This document shows positions 1 to 12,444 of a stretch of 61,574 nucleotides of DNA, one piece after another. Position 1 is the stretch's first letter, and every line of letters starts with the position of its first letter. A program made the position numbers and the translations under genes. The notes under the pieces were generated by a model. The model did no database searches and was not told where the DNA came from. It saw only the letters and a list, made by a program, of their open reading frames with translations. This DNA is from DATLYH01 sp035575035 (GTDB taxonomy: Bacteria; Planctomycetota; Planctomycetia; Gemmatales; Gemmataceae), in the NCBI GenBank assembly GCA_035575035.1, contig DATLYH010000027.1, positions 1-61,574 on the forward strand. The letters run 5' to 3'.

Positions 1-3000
1 GGCCCGGATCAGCGACGAGCCGCTCTTCCGCAGGCGGGTGAAGCCGGGCAGGAACACCACTTGGCGGCGGTAGCGGTGCTGGAGCAGCCAGTGGAAGCCG
101 AGGACCAAAAGCAGCACCACCAAGCCCGGCTGGCAGCCGTAGAGCACGACCGCCAGGACGCTGGGCCAGAGCAGGCCGACCACCGCTGCCGCCGCGCCCA
201 ACAGCAGGACGATCGGACCATACAGGCCGCGATGGACCAGTACAAAGTAAAGCCCCAACCCAACCGCCAGCAGGCCCAGCGAGCAGACGAGAAGCCAGAC
301 CTGCTGCGGGGCATGGTAGAGCCGCAGCGGCTCCAGGTCGGTCCGCCAGCAGGCCACGCTCGGCGTGCCGCGGTCGGCGGTCTCCCCCGTCTCCAGGGAA
401 AGGGGGGAGGACCGCTCACTGGTGTCGCCGGCGAACCACTGCTCCAACTCGGCGCCGCTGACCGCCGGCTGCGGAGCCAGCAACCAGCCCCGCCAGCCCC
501 AACGCTGTTCGAACTGGAACCCACCGCCGGCATACAGCGGCACCCAGTCCGACGGCAGACGCACATCCCAGCGCACCGGGACATGGCCGCCGCTGCGGCG
601 CAGCAGGGGGGCGTAAAGGGTCGTTTGCAGAGCGACATTGCCCAGGATATAACCGCTGCCCCGAGCGGCCGGCTGGTTCGGCGTCAGCTGATAGATCATG
701 TCGAGCACAGCAGGCCGGCCTAACAGGTTGGGGCCAATCGGCAGCCGGGCCAACCGGGCGGCATCCGCGCCGGCGGCGCTGTCCGGAACAGGGTGCCACT
801 GGACCAGGTCGCCGTTGAGGAAAACCTTCAGGTTCAGGCTGGCCGGGGCAGCGGGCAGCTCGATGTCCAGGTGTGGAGCGCGAAGCTGGCTGACGCGGAA
901 ACTAGCCCAGTAGTTGTACTGGCCGGCCTGCACGACGGTGGCCCGGATCAGGGCCCGCTCCACCAGGACGGCAGCCTGGGGCACCAGGTCCGATTCGCTC
1001 AGACGCAAGGCCAGCGGCAAGTCGGGACGCGCACCGCGCAGGCAAAGGTCGGGCAGTCGATCATGTCCCTCCACCACCTCGATCGGCTGCTCCTCCCAGG
1101 GGCCGCCGGCTAGCACGGGCAGCCGGCCCAGGTCGCTCCAGACTCGGACGCGCGTCTCGCCCCGGGTCGCCTGCTCGGGGACGACCAGGGGGATGGCGAA
1201 TGGCCGGGATGGGCCGCCGCGCTCCTCGCCGGCCGGCAGCGGGAAGAAATATTCCAGGACCAGCGGGTTGGCCCGGGTGACCGGTTCGGTCCGCTCGACC
1301 ATCCGCGAGGTGACGTCGCGCGGGCCCGGCAGGAGTCGGCCCCGTTCCGTCACCCGAAGGGTGTCGGCCGCGGCCTCCGGTACGCGCAAGGTCAACTGGG
1401 CCGGCAGCGGCTGCGGGCCTCCAGCCCAGAGGCGGTGGCGGACCACGACCTGGTTGCCCGCGGTCAGCGTCAGATCGATGGCCGCGTCCACCGGCAGGTC
1501 GGGGCGGTGCGGCCGCCAGGCCACATCCACACGGGCCGGCATCCGGTCGAAGAGCAGGGTGCAGCGGTTATGCCCTTCGCGCGGTCCGGCCTCGCGGGCA
1601 GCATCACCCGGGGCCGGCGGCAGCAGCTCCAGGTCGGCGGGGAGGACAACCCTCACCTCGCCGCCCCGGTCGAGGAGCCGCTCGGCCTTGAGCCGCGGCA
1701 GTCGCAGGGAAGCCTGGTGCGTGCCGGCGGCCGGCGGCGGATAGCCCCCCTCCAGCGTCACGGTGAACGGGTTGACCTGTTTCTCGGTCAGCTTGATGAC
1801 CACCTCTCGGCCGGCCGCCCGCACCTGCACGTCATGCACCGGCTCACCGGGCCGGCGCCGGTCCTCCAACTCGAAGCCGGGCGGCAGCTCGATCAGCAAC
1901 TCCTTCACATCGCCGCCCGGAGGCGGCTCCACCTGGACCGTGGTCGTGATCTCCCAGCCGCGCTCGCCCAGGCTGAGACGGTGTTCCAGCCGCGACCCGA
2001 TCACGCCCTTGACGGTTTCGAACTCCAGGGTTAGCAGCGGCGGGACCGGGGCCGGCGGCTTCTCAGGGCCGGGCAGGTTCCAATAGGTGAAGGCGGCCAC
2101 TGCCTTGAGAGGACGGCCCTCCTCCGGATTGACCTCGCGCGGGCTGACCTCGGCGCGCGGGTTGAAGCGCAGCGGCAGGTCGGGCGGAGCGATGACGAGG
2201 ATGGTGCCGCGCTGCCGGAAGGCGCCCACCAAATGAAACGGACCGACCGGCAAGAGCCCCGGTCCCCGCGGCTGCTCCAGCTCCACCACTACCACCAGCG
2301 GCTCGGCGCTGGGCTCGGTGAGGCGGACGGTGTGGAGGGTGCCCTGTCGGTTGGCCGGCTCGACGGTGGCGGGGGCGCGCTCCTCGGGGCCAGCAGTCTT
2401 GACCCGCACCACGGCCTGCGGGGGCACCTGAAGCTGCCACTGCGTCGCCTGGCCGCGGAGCACGTCCAGGGTGATCTCCGCCACGGTCGTGACGACCGAT
2501 TCGCTCACCTGCACGGTGATCTTCCCCTCGGCAGTCAACAACGGCGGGCCGACGGGGCGGGAGGCGGGCCCCTTCCAAGTCAGGTCAAGCTGCTCCAAAG
2601 GGCCGAGGCCGCCGGTCTCCAGCCGACTGCGCTGCTTGTCTTCCTGTGGCTTCGTGGCCAGGGCGGTCCCGGTTCGACCGACGCGCACCTCCTTGACCGA
2701 CGCCGGCAAGTCAAGCTCCAGCGTGGTGACAGGGGCGCGCGGCAAGTCGAGCACCAGGCCGCGAAAGTTGCCGCCGGTGCCGCGGCTGGTCACCGGCAGG
2801 TCCAGTTCGAGGGCGGCTTTGTGAGGGCCGGGTTCGTCCACCAGGAGGACATAGCCGTCGGTGGTGTACTGGAGCGCGGGCAGCCGGCCGTCGAGGCTCA
2901 CGGCTGTGGGCTGGCCCTGGAGGCAGCCGAGGGCGACCAGAGTGCCACAGCGCTCGGTGAGGAACTCGAACTCGGCTCGGAGGTGGGCCAGGTCTCCTTC

Positions 3001-3417
3001 GACGCGCCCGCTGAGCCGGCAGACAGCGGGCGTGATCGGCCTTTCCGGTTTGGCCTGCTTCTGCAGCCGGGCAATCTCGTCGAGCTGCTTCTGGTATTCC
3101 TCCAGGGAGACGACGAAGGCTTTCGGGACCAGACGGAGGGCGTCGCGGGCCTCCTCGCAGAGGACGATGACCGTGTTGGGGGGAAGCTTCAGGCCATCGA
3201 GGCCGGGACGGGCGGGGCTGTCGGAGTCGCGGGCGGCCGGTTGGACGGCGGCGTCGCCCTTGGCCGGCTCCGCGGCTGGCCGAGGCGGCGGATCGGCCGC
3301 ACGCAGGCTGAAGGCGCCGAGCAGTAGACAGCAGGCGGACAGCAGAACCAGGGAGCCGGCCAGCTTTCGCTTGCCGCCCGCCTGTCGGCCCGAGAGGCGT
3401 CCCAGAGGTGAGGACAT
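1..3417 (-). CDS. Large membrane-anchored hypothetical protein, partial (C-terminus beyond window)
   Basis: An uninterrupted minus-strand frame of 1139 codons runs off the left edge, so the stop is not visible. The ATG start is preceded by a good ribosome binding site (GGAGGAG, about 7 nt away). The N-terminus has basic residues then a hydrophobic stretch (about residues 17-40), a signal peptide or anchor. The long middle part is Pro/Leu/Val rich with beta-sandwich character and no catalytic motif that I recognise. Residues about 1038-1118 hold three or so strongly hydrophobic segments separated by short loops, so the C-terminus is membrane-embedded with a basic cytoplasmic tail. Such very long exported proteins with C-terminal membrane segments are common in planctomycetes and mostly uncharacterised. 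The many plus-strand open frames over this region are antisense shadows. Function unknown. Confidence 0.85.
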   Translation of the reverse strand, partial: MSSPLGRLSGRQAGGKRKLAGSLVLLSACCLLLGAFSLRAADPPPRPAAEPAKGDAAVQPAARDSDSPARPGLDGLKLPPNTVIVLCEEARDALRLVPKAFVVSLEEYQKQLDEIARLQKQAKPERPITPAVCRLSGRVEGDLAHLRAEFEFLTERCGTLVALGCLQGQPTAVSLDGRLPALQYTTDGYVLLVDEPGPHKAALELDLPVTSRGTGGNFRGLVLDLPRAPVTTLELDLPASVKEVRVGRTGTALATKPQEDKQRSRLETGGLGPLEQLDLTWKGPASRPVGPPLLTAEGKITVQVSESVVTTVAEITLDVLRGQATQWQLQVPPQAVVRVKTAGPEERAPATVEPANRQGTLHTVRLTEPSAEPLVVVVELEQPRGPGLLPVGPFHLVGAFRQRGTILVIAPPDLPLRFNPRAEVSPREVNPEEGRPLKAVAAFTYWNLPGPEKPPAPVPPLLTLEFETVKGVIGSRLEHRLSLGERGWEITTTVQVEPPPGGDVKELLIELPPGFELEDRRRPGEPVHDVQVRAAGREVVIKLTEKQVNPFTVTLEGGYPPPAAGTHQASLRLPRLKAERLLDRGGEVRVVLPADLELLPPAPGDAAREAGPREGHNRCTLLFDRMPARVDVAWRPHRPDLPVDAAIDLTLTAGNQVVVRHRLWAGGPQPLPAQLTLRVPEAAADTLRVTERGRLLPGPRDVTSRMVERTEPVTRANPLVLEYFFPLPAGEERGGPSRPFAIPLVVPEQATRGETRVRVWSDLGRLPVLAGGPWEEQPIEVVEGHDRLPDLCLRGARPDLPLALRLSESDLVPQAAVLVERALIRATVVQAGQYNYWASFRVSQLRAPHLDIELPAAPASLNLKVFLNGDLVQWHPVPDSAAGADAARLARLPIGPNLLGRPAVLDMIYQLTPNQPAARGSGYILGNVALQTTLYAPLLRRSGGHVPVRWDVRLPSDWVPLYAGGGFQFEQRWGWRGWLLAPQPAVSGAELEQWFAGDTSERSSPLSLETGETADRGTPSVACWRTDLEPLRLYHAPQQVWLLVCSLGLLAVGLGLYFVLVHRGLYGPIVLLLGAAAAVVGLLWPSVLAVVLYGCQPGLVVLLLVLGFHWLLQHRYRRQVVFLPGFTRLRKSGSSLIRA

Positions 3418-3600
3418 GGTGCATTCTCCTCCCACGCTGCCGCGGCGTGCCAGGAGTTTCATTATAACCCACCACCTCAGGCTTTCAGGCACAGAAACTC
3501 GTTCTGACAGCCACGGCCCCACCGCCGCCTCGGTGGTTTGGATGGAAGGGGTTGAGAGTAGAGGCCGCAGCGGCGAGGATGGTTCCAGCCCGCGGTGGTC

Positions 3601-3815
3601 CATAGTCCGTAGTCCGTAGTCCGTAGTCCGTAGCAAGACCGTCCGCATCGGTGGCGAGCGGCCAGCGTCAGCTGGCCGGTCCTCGCGAGCGGCCCCGCAT
3701 CGGTGGCGAGCGGCCAGCGTCAGCTGGCCGGTCCTCGCGAGCGGCCCGTGTGAACGGGCCGGTGGGGCATGGACCAACTCACCTCGGCGTTGCGCTACGG
3801 ACTACGGACTACGGA
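3601..3815. repeat. Composite intergenic repeat with inverted ends
   Basis: The 530-bp gap before pntAA holds this element and no gene. It begins with about four copies of the heptamer TAGTCCG and ends with the reverse complement (CTACGGACTACGGACTACGGA, 3795-3814 and one more base), so the ends can pair. Inside are two perfect tandem copies of a 52-bp unit (3643-3694 and 3695-3746) that contains the palindrome GGCCAGCGTCAGCTGGCC, followed by a related palindrome GGCCCGTGTGAACGGGCC (3743-3760). The latter is the same family as the tandem repeats after der. Confidence 0.8.
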
Positions 3816-3947
3816 TCGGGTGGCGGCGCGAAGGGCGGTTTGATATCATTCAGAGTGACCGGGTCCGGACGAAAGCCCCCGTGGTGTCATTGCCCTATTG
3901 TTGGCCTGACAGGCGAAGACATTCGGCCCGGGCCGGGGAGGGGCGGC

Positions 3948-5087
3948 ATGATCGTCGGTGTGCCGAAAGAAACCATCCCGGACGAGCGGCGCGTGGCCCT
4001 GGTGCCCGACCTTGTCCCCCGACTCAGCGGCACCGGCCTGGAGATCATCGTAGAGCCAGGCGCAGGAGCGGCGGCCGGGTTCACGGACGATGCCTATCGG
4101 GAGAAAGGGGCTCGCCTGGAGCCGGACGCGCTGGCACGGGCCGACATCCTTCTCAAAGTCCAGCCGCCGACCACCGCGGAGGCCGGCCGACTCCGGGAAG
4201 GGGTGATCGTGATCGGCCTGTTGCAGCCCTACGCCAACCCGGCAGGCATCGCCGCCCTGGCGGCACGGAAGGCGACAGCGTTCGCCCTAGAGCTCCTGCC
4301 GCGGATCACCCGGGCCCAGCCGATGGACGCCCTCAGCGCCATGAGCACCGTCACCGGCTACAAGGCCGTCCTGTTGGCGGCGAACCACCTCCCGAAATTC
4401 TTCCCCCTCCTCATGACGGCCGCCGGCACTCTTACGCCGGCGCGGGTCTTCGTCATTGGTGCAGGCGTGGCCGGGCTGCAAGCGATCGCCACTGCCCGGC
4501 GGCTCGGTGCCGTTGTGGAAGCCTATGACACCCGCCCGGCCGTCAAGGAGCAGGTGGAGAGCCTGGGGGCGAAGTTCGTGGTGCTCGGCCTGGAGACGAA
4601 AGACGCCGAGGACCAGACCGGCTACGCCCGGGCTCAGTCGGAAGAGTTCTACCAGAAGCAGCGGGAGTTGATGGCCCGGTATGTGGCGGCGGCGGACGTA
4701 GTCATCCCGACCGCCCTGGTCCCCGGCCAGCGCGCCCCGATTCTGATTACCGAAGAGATGGTCCGGGGTATGCGGCCGGGCTCGGTCCTCATCGACCTGG
4801 CGGCCGAGCAGGGAGGCAACTGCGCCCTGACCGAGCCGGGCCGCACGGTGGTCCGGTACGGCGTCACCATCATCGGCCCGATCAACCTCCCCAGCACGGT
4901 GCCGTTCCACGCCAGCCAGATGTATGCCCGCACGGTCACCAATTACCTTGTTCACCTCCTCAAGGATGGGACCATCCATCTGGATCTGGGCGATGAGCTG
5001 ACGCGCGGCCCGCTGGTCACCCATCAGGGAGAAATCCTCCACGAGGCAGTTAGGGCGTTGCTGACGCCGGGACCTCGGACCTCTTGA
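3948..5087 (+). CDS. pntAA: NAD(P) transhydrogenase subunit alpha part 1 (PntAA)
   Basis: This 379-aa protein is the soluble NAD(H)-binding subunit of proton-translocating transhydrogenase, which moves hydride from NADH to NADP+ using the proton gradient. It starts with the family signature VGVPKE, has the AMSTVTGYKAV segment, a Rossmann motif GAGVAGLQA (about residue 167) and the GSVLIDLAAEQGGN segment. The length matches PntAA of three-subunit enzymes. The frame is open for 99 codons upstream, but the family N-terminus and the GGGGAGGGGCGGC leader place the start here. The membrane partners pntAB and pntB, normally directly downstream, are absent from the window; the next gene is a porin. 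Alanine dehydrogenase is the related alternative, but the DLAAEQGGN motif favours PntAA. Confidence 0.9.
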   Translation: MIVGVPKETIPDERRVALVPDLVPRLSGTGLEIIVEPGAGAAAGFTDDAYREKGARLEPDALARADILLKVQPPTTAEAGRLREGVIVIGLLQPYANPAGIAALAARKATAFALELLPRITRAQPMDALSAMSTVTGYKAVLLAANHLPKFFPLLMTAAGTLTPARVFVIGAGVAGLQAIATARRLGAVVEAYDTRPAVKEQVESLGAKFVVLGLETKDAEDQTGYARAQSEEFYQKQRELMARYVAAADVVIPTALVPGQRAPILITEEMVRGMRPGSVLIDLAAEQGGNCALTEPGRTVVRYGVTIIGPINLPSTVPFHASQMYARTVTNYLVHLLKDGTIHLDLGDELTRGPLVTHQGEILHEAVRALLTPGPRTS

Positions 5088-5169
5088 CCGTGCCGTCGGC
5101 CCGGACCGCCTACGGGATTAGCCGGCGCACGGCTTTCGCTGGCCCGCCGCGCCAGTTCCAGAACCTCCG

Positions 5170-5268
5170 CCCCCCTCACCCCTACCCCTCTCCCCCCCGC
5201 GGGAGGAGAGGGGAGCATCTTTGCCACCCTCTCCCCCCCGCGGGGGGAGAGGGTAGGGTGAGGGGGGG
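5170..5268. repeat. C/G-rich palindromic repeat (REP-like)
   Basis: Two short hairpins built on CTCTCCCCCCCGCGGG-type arms lie side by side, and the outer arms (CCCCCTCACCCCTACCCCTC against GAGGGTAGGGTGAGGGGG) also pair. It lies between pntAA and the porin gene, where it could act as a transcription barrier. The same family is inserted in frame in the kinase gene at 20493-20619. Confidence 0.8.
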
Positions 5269-5455
5269 CAACACCCTCCTTGATCGGGTCCACGCCATCC
5301 AGCGGGCCGGTTTCTAATCCTTACAATCCGCAGAGCCGATATTATCAGTGCAACTCGCGCCCTCAGCCTGCTCCGAAATGTCGCTGCCACGCCTTGGGTG
5401 GTCGAAAGGCCCCGACCGGTGGGTTGTCGCCAACTTTCGGGTAGGGAAAACCGTC

Positions 5456-7000
5456 ATGCGCCGTCTGCTGGCCGTCATCCTGGTAGTCGGGGTGGTCCTC
5501 CCCGCCCGGAACCAGACCGGCGGGCAAACCCCGTCTCGTCCCACCCCAGAGGATGCCTCGGGACCGCACCAGGACGACGAGAAGAAGCCCGGTGAGGCGG
5601 AGCCGCACGCCTCAGGCGGGGGACTGGATACGAGCGGGGGATTGGGCAATGTCTCGGTAAGCGCAGCGACCGCCCAGGTCCAGCCCGCTGACGAGAAGCT
5701 GCGCAAGCAGCTGGAACTACAGCAGAAGCAGATCCAGCTTCTTGAAAAAATGATCCGCTTACTCTCCGAGCAGATCCAGAAGGCGCCGCCCGCCGGGGCC
5801 GCCGTCGAGAAGCTGCAAACCCAGACGGCCATGCTGGAGGCCCGCACTCAGCAGGCGGCCCAGCGCGACCAGGAATTGGCCCACGCGGTGGATGACCTCC
5901 GCGAAGAGGCTGACGCCGCCTTGCGCGCCGGACCCGAGCTGCCGGCCACGCTGCGCGAGTTATTCCTCCCCAGCCGGACCAACCAGTCGCCCCTGACCAT
6001 CTACGGCACACTCGCGACCAACTTCGAGGACTTCCAGGACGCCCGGAGCAACTTCACCTCAACCGTCTTTTCACCCCACTTTTATCTGCTCCTCAACGAG
6101 CGCTTCCTCCTGGAAGTCAACCCGGAAATCCGCTCGGCGGAGATCGGGATCGAATCGGCCCAGGTGGACTGGTTCCTCAACGATCACCTGACGGCGGTGT
6201 TCGGCCGCTTCTACTCACCGCTCGGCTTCTTTAACGAGCGGCTGCACACCAGCTGGGTCTACAAGACCCCCGATCGGCCGCTGCTGTTCGAGCAGGTCTT
6301 CCCTGCGCCGCTGTCGTTCAGCGGCTTGCAGCTGCGCGGCGCTACCTACCTGGGCTATCGGCCGGTCAAGCTGGAGTACACCGGTTTCGTGGCCAACGGC
6401 CTGTCGCTGGATGTCGAGCGCCCCACGCCGTTCGACTTCGCCAACCTCCGCGCCACCACCGACCCGTTCGATGATGTCAACAACGCCAAGGCCCTCGGCG
6501 GCCGGCTGGGCCTTTCCTTCCCGACGGTCGGCCTGATCGTGGGCATCTCGGGTCTGGACAACGGCGCCTACGACCGGGCCGGACAGCACGACCTGTCGGC
6601 GTGGCTACTTGATGTCAGTTGGCACTGGGGCAACTGGGACTTCCGCTTCGAGTTCGCCCGGACGAACCAACAAGCCGTTCCCTCGGCCATTCACCGCCAG
6701 GGCTATTACGCTCAGGTGGCCTACCGGCCCTACAATCACCCGAGCCGCTGGTTGCAAAGGCTGGAGGGGGTGTTCCGCTTTGACCACGTCGCATTCGATG
6801 GCATCAACCTGGCGGCGACCGGACTCGATTTCGGCTCGCGGGAGCGCATCCCGGTCGATCGGAACCGGTACACGTTCGGGTTGAACTATTACTTCTATCC
6901 ATCCCTGATCGGCAAGGTCGCTTATGAGATCAACGACGAACTGGGTTTCCCCGAGCGACGGGACAACGGCTTTATCGCCCAGGTGACGTGGGGATTCTGA
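5456..7000 (+). CDS. Porin-like outer membrane protein with N-terminal coiled coil
   Basis: This 514-aa exported protein starts with a signal peptide (MRRLLAVILVVGVVLPA). A low-complexity acidic linker is followed by a predicted coiled coil (residues about 78-157, rich in Gln, Leu, Glu and Lys), which in planctomycete porins may serve as a periplasmic trimerisation stalk. From about residue 170 to the end, alternating hydrophobic strands rich in Tyr, Phe and Gly give a beta-barrel pattern, ending VTWGF. The terminal Phe is the usual outer-membrane insertion signal. The frame is open 36 codons upstream, but the signal peptide picks this ATG. The substrate cannot be told. The small cytochrome gene follows after 35 bp and may be cotranscribed. 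Confidence 0.8.
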   Translation: MRRLLAVILVVGVVLPARNQTGGQTPSRPTPEDASGPHQDDEKKPGEAEPHASGGGLDTSGGLGNVSVSAATAQVQPADEKLRKQLELQQKQIQLLEKMIRLLSEQIQKAPPAGAAVEKLQTQTAMLEARTQQAAQRDQELAHAVDDLREEADAALRAGPELPATLRELFLPSRTNQSPLTIYGTLATNFEDFQDARSNFTSTVFSPHFYLLLNERFLLEVNPEIRSAEIGIESAQVDWFLNDHLTAVFGRFYSPLGFFNERLHTSWVYKTPDRPLLFEQVFPAPLSFSGLQLRGATYLGYRPVKLEYTGFVANGLSLDVERPTPFDFANLRATTDPFDDVNNAKALGGRLGLSFPTVGLIVGISGLDNGAYDRAGQHDLSAWLLDVSWHWGNWDFRFEFARTNQQAVPSAIHRQGYYAQVAYRPYNHPSRWLQRLEGVFRFDHVAFDGINLAATGLDFGSRERIPVDRNRYTFGLNYYFYPSLIGKVAYEINDELGFPERRDNGFIAQVTWGF

Positions 7001-7035
7001 GCCCGTGCGGCACGGGCGGAGGAGGAGCGCGTGTC

Positions 7036-7509
7036 ATGCGAGGGTCCGACCTTCGGGGTTGGCTGGGGCTCGTGACGGGGCTGGCTGCGGTCGGCGTGCT
7101 TGGTGTCGTCGGCTGCGAGACGCCGTCCGCCCACACCATCAGCCGAGACTACCATTTGGGGGATGCTCCCGTTGACCCGCCGCCGACCTGTCCGCCGACG
7201 CATTACGACGACTATGTGGCCGGTGGCCGGCTGTTCCAGATGTACTGCGCTTCCTGTCACAACGCCCGGCCTCTGGGGGAACGGCCTTTCTCCAACTACG
7301 AGGTGGCCGTGGCCCACATGCGCGAGCAGGCATACCTGACGGGCAAGGAGTACCGCCAGCTGATTCACTTCCTGCGGCGCTGGCACGATGTGGGACCGCC
7401 GACCCCCGACGTGCCTCCCTCGCCGAAGCGCTTCTTCTTCTCTCAGCCGATCCCCGAATTGCGGGAGAAACAGCCCGAGAAGGGCCCGGCCGATGCGACC
7501 AAGGGGTAA
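7036..7509 (+). CDS. c-type cytochrome lipoprotein
   Basis: This 157-aa protein has a type II signal peptide with a lipobox ending VVGC (Cys about residue 24), so it is probably a lipid-anchored periplasmic protein. One heme c motif, CASCH, lies at residues 71-75 after a GGRLFQMY segment typical of small cytochrome c folds. The tail is Pro/Lys/Glu rich. A GGAGGAG ribosome binding site precedes the ATG. It likely carries electrons in the periplasm. The partner is unknown; a second heme protein lies opposite and converges with it. Confidence 0.82.
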   Translation: MRGSDLRGWLGLVTGLAAVGVLGVVGCETPSAHTISRDYHLGDAPVDPPPTCPPTHYDDYVAGGRLFQMYCASCHNARPLGERPFSNYEVAVAHMREQAYLTGKEYRQLIHFLRRWHDVGPPTPDVPPSPKRFFFSQPIPELREKQPEKGPADATKG

Positions 7510-7515
7510 TGCAGG

Positions 7516-7559
7516 AACCGCCCGAGCCGCCGTCGGCGGCATCCGTGCCACGGGCGGTT
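7516..7559. terminator. Possible bidirectional terminator
   Basis: The arms AACCGCCCG and CGGGCGGTT pair around an inner hairpin GCCGCC-GTC-GGCGGC. It lies between two convergent cytochrome genes. The T-tract is short (GGTTTAG), so it is a moderate call. Confidence 0.45.
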
Positions 7560-7601
7560 TAGCGCCGGACTATCAAGCGGCACCCCGGAACCATCCAGCG
7601 A

Positions 7602-8462
7602 TCAAGGCCCGCGCAGCTCGTGCATTTGCCTTTGCAGCTCGTCCCATTGGCGCTGGAGCTGCCGGAGCCGTTTCTCAAAATCGCCGACCACTGCCTCGGC
7701 CGGCCGAACCGGCGCCGGGCCGAACGACCGGATGAAGGCAACCAGGTCGCGCGCTTGCTCCGCGCTCAGCCGGTCCTCGAAAGCGGGCATGTTCTGGCCA
7801 CGGCCGTTCAGGATGCCGGCGACCAGCTGCGCGTCGGTGCGCGAGCTGTGCCAGGTGGCGTCCGCGAAATCGGGGAGGGTCGGCATGCGCGGCCGGGTCT
7901 GGGTGCCGCGGCCATCGGCCTCGTGGCAACGAAGGCAGAAGCGGCGATAGAGCCCTTCTGCTGCCCGGAGCCGCCCATTCCGCTCCCGCACGGCCGGCGC
8001 AACGGCTGTCTGGGCCGCGAGGTCAGGGGAGACGTCAAGAGCGCCGGCCCGGACCTTGCCGTCCGCCTCGCGGAGGTCAAGGTGCGGGTCCCCTTCAGGC
8101 CCGACGCGCACCACGGCCCGCGCGTTGCCGTCCCGGTCGTAGAAGGTCAGGCTCGACGACCCATCCGGGAGCATGGCCAGCTGGGCGCGCCGCTCTCCCT
8201 TCTCGTCAAAGAGGGCCAGGCCGGGCCGGCCGTCGCGGAGACCCAACTCGGCGCGTACCTTGCCGGTGGCGTCGCGCAGGACAAACCGTTCCGCCTCGAC
8301 CACCCGGGCCACGCCCCCGGGGTTGGCTTGACCCATTAGCAGGACGAGGCCACCGAGAAGGAAAAAGGTAAAAGCCGCCCGCTTGAGCCGCCGGTTCGGC
8401 ATCGCCTCCTGAGGTTGGCCTTCGGGTGCCTGGGCGTTGCTGGTTCCCGTCGCTCTTGCCAT
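7602..8462 (-). CDS. Membrane-anchored c-type cytochrome with beta-repeat region
   Basis: This 286-aa protein has one N-terminal membrane segment (about residues 29-45), then residues 55-140 made of short repeats of the form F-x-L-x-D-x-x-G-K-x-R, a beta-strand repeat seen in planctomycete exported proteins. A cytochrome c domain follows, with heme motif CLRCH (166-170) and a probable distal Met ligand in the GQNMPAF segment. The last 35 residues form a basic/Gln-rich coiled coil. An internal Met 20 codons later (MPNRRLKRA) is an alternative start. It is probably a periplasmic electron carrier tethered to the inner membrane. Confidence 0.8.
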   Translation of the reverse strand: MARATGTSNAQAPEGQPQEAMPNRRLKRAAFTFFLLGGLVLLMGQANPGGVARVVEAERFVLRDATGKVRAELGLRDGRPGLALFDEKGERRAQLAMLPDGSSSLTFYDRDGNARAVVRVGPEGDPHLDLREADGKVRAGALDVSPDLAAQTAVAPAVRERNGRLRAAEGLYRRFCLRCHEADGRGTQTRPRMPTLPDFADATWHSSRTDAQLVAGILNGRGQNMPAFEDRLSAEQARDLVAFIRSFGPAPVRPAEAVVGDFEKRLRQLQRQWDELQRQMHELRGP

Positions 8463-8860
8463 GACGCAACCGCTTGTTGAAGACCGCGCCCCATCGCCCC
8501 TTATCAGGACCAGCCCCGCGCCCGCACGTCAGCCGGCCGCATGACAGCAGCGCCGGCCCTCCTCGCGAAACACACTCTCACTAGGTAGAGGCGCCAAGGG
8601 GACGCATGCTTCCCGCGTTCCATACCGGGGCGGAGAGATTCCCCGGACCCGGGAACGGCTCAAGCTGCATGACGCGGCAAGGAGAGTGGCAATCCCTTCG
8701 GGATGGGCCGTCCGCCGCCTGAGCTGGCGCTGCGCGGGAAGCGGAAGGATGAGCAGGAAGGCCGCGGTTCCCTCGGCAGGTCCCAGGCGCTGCATACAAT
8801 CAACAGACAGGAATCGGCCGCCACGCGGCCCCGCTGACTCTTTCACCAGAAGGACCGGCC
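8463..8860. other. Divergent intergenic region, no gene seen
   Basis: About 400 bp separate the divergent cytochrome and treS genes, so both promoters must lie here. I see no convincing promoter boxes, repeat or small gene. The open frames present lack start signals. Confidence 0.5.
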
Positions 8861-12256
<3,396 letters not shown>

Positions 12257-12444
12257 TGGTGCCGCCTTCGCGGGCGCTTCCGGCATCAATCCCTGCACGG
12301 CAACGGAACGGCATCCCCCAACATTTTGTTGATCCTTCCGGGCGGCCTCTTTAAGATACTGGTGGTAGCCCGCTACCTCCCACCGATTGGATGTGTGAAC
12401 TCACTTACACCCTACCAGCCCGCCCAACGAGAGCGACCGTGCCA

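Noticed and set aside
61..3327. Several plus-strand open frames over the first 3.4 kb
   Set aside because: They are shadows of the long uninterrupted minus-strand gene, which has a good ribosome binding site, signal peptide and membrane segments.
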